From the NCBI GenBank assembly GCA_963544755.1, contig CAUUGH010000003.1, forward strand, positions 1 to 64,000: a DNA stretch of 64,000 nt, written 5' to 3'. The position numbers and the translations under genes were made by a program. The DNA comes from Selenomonas sp963544755 (GTDB lineage Bacteria > Bacillota > Negativicutes > Selenomonadales > Selenomonadaceae). Shown piece after piece: positions 59,868 through 64,000 of the stretch. Position 1 is the first letter of the stretch, and each line of letters opens with the position of its first letter. The notes under the pieces were generated by a model, which was given only the letters and a program-made list of their open reading frames with translations, ran no database searches and was not told the origin of the DNA.

Positions 59868-61037
59868 ATGAAGAAAATTCTTTTGATCGGTCTGGCTTTG
59901 ACCATGAGTTTAGTCGTAGGGCTTATGATTTACGGAACCTATCTAAATCATTTTGGAGAGCTAAAGATTGCGCGGCAATTAGAAGATCGCCGTATCACGC
60001 TAACCGGCGCTCGTGCTAAGGTGCGAACGCTACATCCGATCCTTTCGTTTGATACGATGACTTTGCAATCTCCGGACATGGCAGATACCGTGTCGTTAAT
60101 TGACGGGCGCATCGCCGCAATTAAAGTAAAGCGAAACGACGATGTAGAAGCCGGACAGGTGATTTGTGAGCTTATTAACGGCGAGTATCCGCTAAAGATT
60201 CAAGAGATGGACAGCAACATCATGGAAGCAGAAGCAAAATTGCAGCAGGCGAAAAACGACTACGAACGCTATCAGAGACTTTGGAATCAAGAAGCGACCT
60301 CGAAAGAAAAGCTAGAAGTAATGTATACGACATATCGGGCGTATATAACGCGCATCGCCGCCTTAGAAGCGCAAAAGCAGCAGCTGCTTTTGCAAGAGTC
60401 TTATCAGCAGGTGACAGCGCCAATATCGGGCAAAGTTTTGCTGGTCTATCAGACAGAGGGTGCTTTTGTTAAAGCCGGTACGCCGCTCGTTCTTGTAGGA
60501 AATAACGCCAGGCTGCTTTTTTCTAAAACAGTCAAGGACTATGTAGCGAAATGGCACGCAGTAGGAACAAGCGTTGGCGTGTCGTTTCTCATAGAGGATT
60601 TTCAAAAGGCATACGATACCTCGTATGGTATCGGCAATCGCGGCGAAAAGCAGGATTTTACAGCGACGGTGGTTTCTGTCGATCCGCCGCTTATAGAGCC
60701 GGCGGAGATGCGCCGTGTGGTTTGGAGCGTTGATAATTCATCGGGCGTTTTAGATATGAAAACGTATAAAAATGTAGAATTGCAGTCCTTTCAAGAACAT
60801 CGCTCCCTTACAGTGCCGCTGACAGCGGTAGAAAATCCGCTCTCAGAGCATCCGCTCGTTTACGTCTTAAACGAGCAAGAAGAAATAGAAATGCGAGAGG
60901 TCAGTGTCGGCGTACAAGATAAAGTCTATATTGAGATTTTAACAGGCATCTTAGATGGCGAGATCGTCATTACCTCGGGCAAAGAAGGCTTAGAATCCGG
61001 CACTAAGGCGGCTGTTCGGTTGGAGGAGGACGCATGA
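59868..61037 (+). CDS. periplasmic adaptor (HlyD/RND membrane-fusion type)
   Basis: 389 residues. An N-terminal anchor (ILLIGLALTMSLVVGLMIYG) is followed by a lipoyl-like segment (VSLIDGRIAAIKVKRNDDVEAGQVICEL), a coiled-coil hairpin (EAEAKLQQAKNDYERYQRLWNQEATSKEKLE), the second lipoyl half (QVTAPISGKVLLVYQTEGAFVKAGTPLVLVG) and beta-barrel domains. It would bridge the inner-membrane exporter and TolC. The ATG at 59868 follows AAAGGAGAG; its end overlaps the next gene (ATGA). Confidence 0.88.
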   Translation: MKKILLIGLALTMSLVVGLMIYGTYLNHFGELKIARQLEDRRITLTGARAKVRTLHPILSFDTMTLQSPDMADTVSLIDGRIAAIKVKRNDDVEAGQVICELINGEYPLKIQEMDSNIMEAEAKLQQAKNDYERYQRLWNQEATSKEKLEVMYTTYRAYITRIAALEAQKQQLLLQESYQQVTAPISGKVLLVYQTEGAFVKAGTPLVLVGNNARLLFSKTVKDYVAKWHAVGTSVGVSFLIEDFQKAYDTSYGIGNRGEKQDFTATVVSVDPPLIEPAEMRRVVWSVDNSSGVLDMKTYKNVELQSFQEHRSLTVPLTAVENPLSEHPLVYVLNEQEEIEMREVSVGVQDKVYIEILTGILDGEIVITSGKEGLESGTKAAVRLEEDA

Positions 61038-61990
61038 CGAAAGACAACAATTTGCTGTTTAGCCGAGAGGCTTTAGACAAGCTGCGTTCGCCCGATCGCT
61101 TAGATAAGATGGTTTCAGTAACTTCGCCGACGGGTTGGGCGCTTTTGGCGGCGGTCGGCATCTTCATCGGTTCTATCGTGCTTTGGGCTGTCTTTGGCTC
61201 TTTTACAGTAGCAGTAGAAGGTATGGGGCTTATCATGGATGCTGCCGGCACGGTAAATGTGTCACACATCAGCGGCGGCAAGATCGTCCATGTCTATGCA
61301 AAATATGGTATGCCGATCGCTAAAGGCGACTTAATAGCGCAAGTCGAGCAGGCGGAAAAGTCTATGGATGCGACAATGGCGCGCCAAGGGCTAGGGCTTG
61401 CAACGAGTGGGCGCGAGGCGATGAGTTATGCCTATCAGTATGATCAAAAGCGTCAGCAGCAGCTGGTTACAGAGAGCATTTACAGTGATTACGACGGCAT
61501 AGTCGATGAAGTGATGGTCGATGACGGCACGGTCATATCAGGCGGTATGCCTATTTGCCGCATCCGCCTGACGCAGGGAATTGACGAGCTGACGGGCATT
61601 TTATACATCCCCGTTGAAAAGGGCAAGCGCGTAAAACAAGGAATGTTTGTGCAGGTCGCACCATCCGGCGCGGAAGTATCTGAGTCCGGCAGTCTTGTCG
61701 GCATCGTGCGCCAAGTATCGCAATACCCCTTGTCATCACAGGGAGCGCAAAAGGCGATTGGCAACGCCTTTTTAGCGCAGTGGATCGCCGAGCAAAAAAA
61801 GAGTGCCTTGATGGAAGTGCGCTTCGATCTCGTAAAAGACGAAAAAAATGGCTATCTTTGGACATCAGTTGTCGGTGATCGACCGGATATTACGGCCGGC
61901 AGCTTCTGTAAAGGCTCCATCGTCATTGAGCGAAAACCGCCCATTGAAAAAGTCTTTTATAAGGTGAGCCAATGGCTAAGGTCAAGGTGA
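61034..61990 (+). CDS. NHLM-type bacteriocin export adaptor (HlyD-like)
   Basis: 318 residues. The start NNLLFSREALDKLRSPDRLDKMVSVTSPTGW is characteristic of the HlyD-like protein of NHLM (nitrile hydratase leader microcin) export systems. A membrane helix (LLAAVGIFIGSIVLWAVFGSF) and a lipoyl motif (VSHISGGKIVHVYAKYGMPIAKGDLIAQVEQ) follow. It has no long coiled coil. The ATG overlaps the stop of the upstream adaptor gene, and the ABC exporter follows after four bases, so all are one operon. Confidence 0.87.
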   Translation: MTKDNNLLFSREALDKLRSPDRLDKMVSVTSPTGWALLAAVGIFIGSIVLWAVFGSFTVAVEGMGLIMDAAGTVNVSHISGGKIVHVYAKYGMPIAKGDLIAQVEQAEKSMDATMARQGLGLATSGREAMSYAYQYDQKRQQQLVTESIYSDYDGIVDEVMVDDGTVISGGMPICRIRLTQGIDELTGILYIPVEKGKRVKQGMFVQVAPSGAEVSESGSLVGIVRQVSQYPLSSQGAQKAIGNAFLAQWIAEQKKSALMEVRFDLVKDEKNGYLWTSVVGDRPDITAGSFCKGSIVIERKPPIEKVFYKVSQWLRSR

Positions 61991-61994
61991 TGCC

Positions 61995-64000
61995 ATGGAT
62001 ATGTTCAAGCGAATGTTTATGGGTAAAAATAGCCACAAGCCGCGAGTAAAAGTGCCGACCATTTTGCAGATGGAAGCTACCGAATGTGGCGCGGCGGCGC
62101 TTGCTATGATTTTAGCGCATTATAAGCTTTGGGTGCCGCTTGAAAAGCTAAGAGCTGAGTGCGGTGTAAACCGTGACGGCTCTAATGCAAGCTGCGTTTT
62201 AAAGGCAGCGCGTGGGCGAGGTCTTATGGCAAAGGGCGTAAAAATGACACCTGATGCCATAAAGGCGGCAGAATATCCCTTGATCATCCATTGGGAATTT
62301 AATCATTTCGTCGTCTTAGAGGGCATTAAAAACGGTAGAGCCTATCTAAACGATCCCGCTATTGGGCGCCGCTCGGTGCCATGGGAGGAGTTTCGCACAT
62401 CGTTTACGGGCATTGCGCTGCGCGTGCGTCCTGGTAAAGATTTTCGTCCGGCAGGTGCGCCTTACAGCATCTTTCGCACGATCTTGCAAAAGCTAAGTCA
62501 TGATCGTGCAGCGATGGTGTTTGTAAGCCTTATAGCACTTTTAATGATCGTGCCGGGGCTGGTGCAGCCCGTGTTTAACCAGATATTTTTAGATGAAATA
62601 TTGACGGCACGCCATCCTGATTGGCTGTTTGATCTGCTCTTGGCGATGTTTTGCGCCATGATCTTAACGAGCGTTTTGACAGCGCTTCGCTCCATCGTCC
62701 TTACGCGTTGGCAAAAAAAGCTGACACTTGCTGATTCGGCGAGCTTTTTTTGGCATACATTGCGCCTTCCGATGCAATTTTTCGAGCAGCGTTACGCGGC
62801 AGAAGTCGCCTCGCGCATCGCCTTTAATGAGTCTGTTGCTGCTGTTTTGTCAAACGCAGCAGCAACAGCGGTGCTAGATTTACTGGTTGCGGTATTTTTT
62901 TTGCTGCTTCTTTTACAATACAGCGTTTCTTTGACCTTGATCGGTCTTGGCTTTAGTATAGCTGAGATCGGCATCTTTCTCGTACTGAGGCGAAAGATCA
63001 CCGACCTTAATATGCGTGCGCAGCAAGAAGCCGGCAAAGAATACGGCACACTGATGAACGGCGTACTTATGATCGAGTCGGTCAAGGCAAACGGGGCAGA
63101 AGCCGATCTTTTTTCTAAGTGGGCAGGCTATCACTCGAAAGTTTTAGCAAGCTCACAAGAAATTGAAATCTGGTCGCTTATAGCGTCGGCACTGCCGGCA
63201 TTTTTGGCAGGGCTTAATACCGCCATCATCATGACGATAGGGAGCTTTTCCATCATGGAAGGAGTCATGACCGCCGGTATTTACATCGCCTTTCAGCATC
63301 TTATTGCAAACTTTCAAGCACCTTTAAACAAGCTGGTAGCCCTTGGCACAACGCTGCAATCAACGGAAATGCAGCTTCGCCGCTTAGACGATGTGCGCCG
63401 CTATCCTATTGACTCGCTGCACTACAAAGAAGAAGCGGCTAATAAGCCGCGTGCGGTGCCGGCAAAAACGGCGATAGCAAGTGAAGTTGCCAAAGTGTTC
63501 GCTCAGACTGTCGTGGTGCCGCACCGCCTAGCAGGCGATTTGCAGCTTACGGATGTTTCTTTTGGCTATAGCCCTTTAGATCCGCCCCTCTTGCAGCATT
63601 TTGATCTGCACTTAGCGCCGGGGCGTTGGGTAGCTGTCGTCGGCGCATCAGGCAGCGGCAAATCTACCGTGGCAAGGCTTATTTCAGGGCTATATGAAGA
63701 ATGGTCAGGCGTGATTCGCTTTGACGGCGTAAGGCGGCGTGAAGTGGCAAGAAGCGTTTTAACCGGCTCTGTTGCTGTCGTAAATCAAGACATTTTTTTT
63801 CTAAGCGGCACAGTGCAGGAAAATATCACGCTCTTTGATATGTCGATTAGGCGAGCTGATGTCATACAGGCGGCAAAAGATGCTTGCATACACGAAGACA
63901 TTTTGCGCCTTGACGGCGGCTATGAAAGTCAAGTCAGCGAGGGCGGCACGAACTTTAGCGGTGGGCAGCGTCAACGCCTTGAAATCGCACGCGCCTTAGC
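61995..64000 (+). CDS. NHLM-type peptidase/ABC exporter (C39 protease domain), cut by the window edge
   Basis: 668 residues are visible, open to the edge. The N-terminal C39 peptidase has QMEATECGAAALAMIL (Cys31), HWEFNHFVVLEG (His104) and NDPAIGRR (Asp120), so it should cut leader peptides after a double glycine. The membrane domain begins near 160 (MVFVSLIALLMIVPGLVQPVF). The ATPase has Walker A VVGASGSGKSTVARLI and Q-loop VVNQDIFFLSGTVQENI; the signature FSGGQRQRLEIARAL stands at the very edge. The ATG at 61995 follows AAGGTGA. The second exporter gene and the precursor peptide genes usual for such clusters would lie to the right. Confidence 0.9.
   Translation, partial: MDMFKRMFMGKNSHKPRVKVPTILQMEATECGAAALAMILAHYKLWVPLEKLRAECGVNRDGSNASCVLKAARGRGLMAKGVKMTPDAIKAAEYPLIIHWEFNHFVVLEGIKNGRAYLNDPAIGRRSVPWEEFRTSFTGIALRVRPGKDFRPAGAPYSIFRTILQKLSHDRAAMVFVSLIALLMIVPGLVQPVFNQIFLDEILTARHPDWLFDLLLAMFCAMILTSVLTALRSIVLTRWQKKLTLADSASFFWHTLRLPMQFFEQRYAAEVASRIAFNESVAAVLSNAAATAVLDLLVAVFFLLLLLQYSVSLTLIGLGFSIAEIGIFLVLRRKITDLNMRAQQEAGKEYGTLMNGVLMIESVKANGAEADLFSKWAGYHSKVLASSQEIEIWSLIASALPAFLAGLNTAIIMTIGSFSIMEGVMTAGIYIAFQHLIANFQAPLNKLVALGTTLQSTEMQLRRLDDVRRYPIDSLHYKEEAANKPRAVPAKTAIASEVAKVFAQTVVVPHRLAGDLQLTDVSFGYSPLDPPLLQHFDLHLAPGRWVAVVGASGSGKSTVARLISGLYEEWSGVIRFDGVRRREVARSVLTGSVAVVNQDIFFLSGTVQENITLFDMSIRRADVIQAAKDACIHEDILRLDGGYESQVSEGGTNFSGGQRQRLEIARAL

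Overview
The window reads as a chromosomal stretch of a diderm Firmicute of the class Negativicutes (Selenomonas / Veillonella / Megasphaera relatives; I cannot name the genus). The reasons are Firmicutes-type housekeeping synteny (DUF2232-gdpP-rplI-lon-dnaB; dgt-dnaG-rpoD-trmK-nif3; glgC-glgD-glgP-glgB-glgA) together with a TolC-type outer-membrane channel, frequent TTG starts behind strong GGAGG sites, and a cobamide lower-ligand enzyme resembling the ArsA/ArsB pair known from Sporomusa. No prophage, transposase, CRISPR array or rRNA operon is visible. Base composition looks even throughout.

Layout. 1-3.8 kb (minus strand): the start of a chemotaxis receptor cut by the window edge, a double CobT-like protein and a PatB-type C-S lyase. 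4-11 kb: DUF2232 membrane protein, c-di-AMP phosphodiesterase GdpP, L9, a Lon-family protease and the replicative helicase. 11-14 kb: two tandem GH32-fold proteins that both lack the catalytic nucleophile. 14-18.8 kb: a membrane protein of unknown function, a fused glycosyltransferase-like/methyltransferase, an SbmA/YddA-like ABC protein, a Tat-exported amidase and a small membrane protein. 19-31.6 kb: a complete glycogen synthesis and breakdown cluster ending in a GH13-GH77 fusion. 31.6-38.5 kb: DUF2225, DUF4127, a ThrE-like exporter and a copper ATPase carrying a CopZ-like domain at its C-terminus. 38.8-44.5 kb: dgt, primase, the main sigma factor, TrmK and Nif3. 44.6-45.8 kb: RNase P RNA, followed directly by a c-di-AMP (ydaO-type) riboswitch and a NlpC/P60 hydrolase. 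46-52.7 kb: DUF1232, TrkH, a LacI-type regulator, an OpuF-like osmolyte transporter and an AlkA-type glycosylase. 52.9-53.1 kb: tRNA-Tyr and tRNA-Met. 53.3-58.1 kb: two paralogous dCache chemoreceptors and a secreted von Willebrand A protein. 58.5-64 kb: TolC, a periplasmic adaptor, an NHLM-type adaptor and a C39 peptidase/ABC exporter that runs off the right edge.

How it works together. The glg genes make ADP-glucose, build and branch the polymer, and degrade it by phosphorolysis and glucan transfer. Several genes are linked to c-di-AMP physiology: GdpP degrades it, the riboswitch senses it ahead of a wall hydrolase, and K+ and osmolyte uptake (TrkH, OpuF-like) are processes this nucleotide controls in other Firmicutes. 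The last four genes look like one export machine spanning both membranes for a double-glycine leader peptide, whose precursor is not in the window.

The most striking unnamed structure is a dispersed palindromic repeat family: ten copies of about 50-130 bp between genes, with inverted ends close to TTAAGGAAACACTGATAAA / TTTATCAGTGTTTCCTTAA. In at least two places the element supplies the stop codon of the neighbouring gene. Other points worth a second look are the double CobT protein with one degenerate half, the nucleophile-less GH32 pair, and a copper ATPase that keeps an internal ribosome-binding site and start for a 69-residue CopZ.
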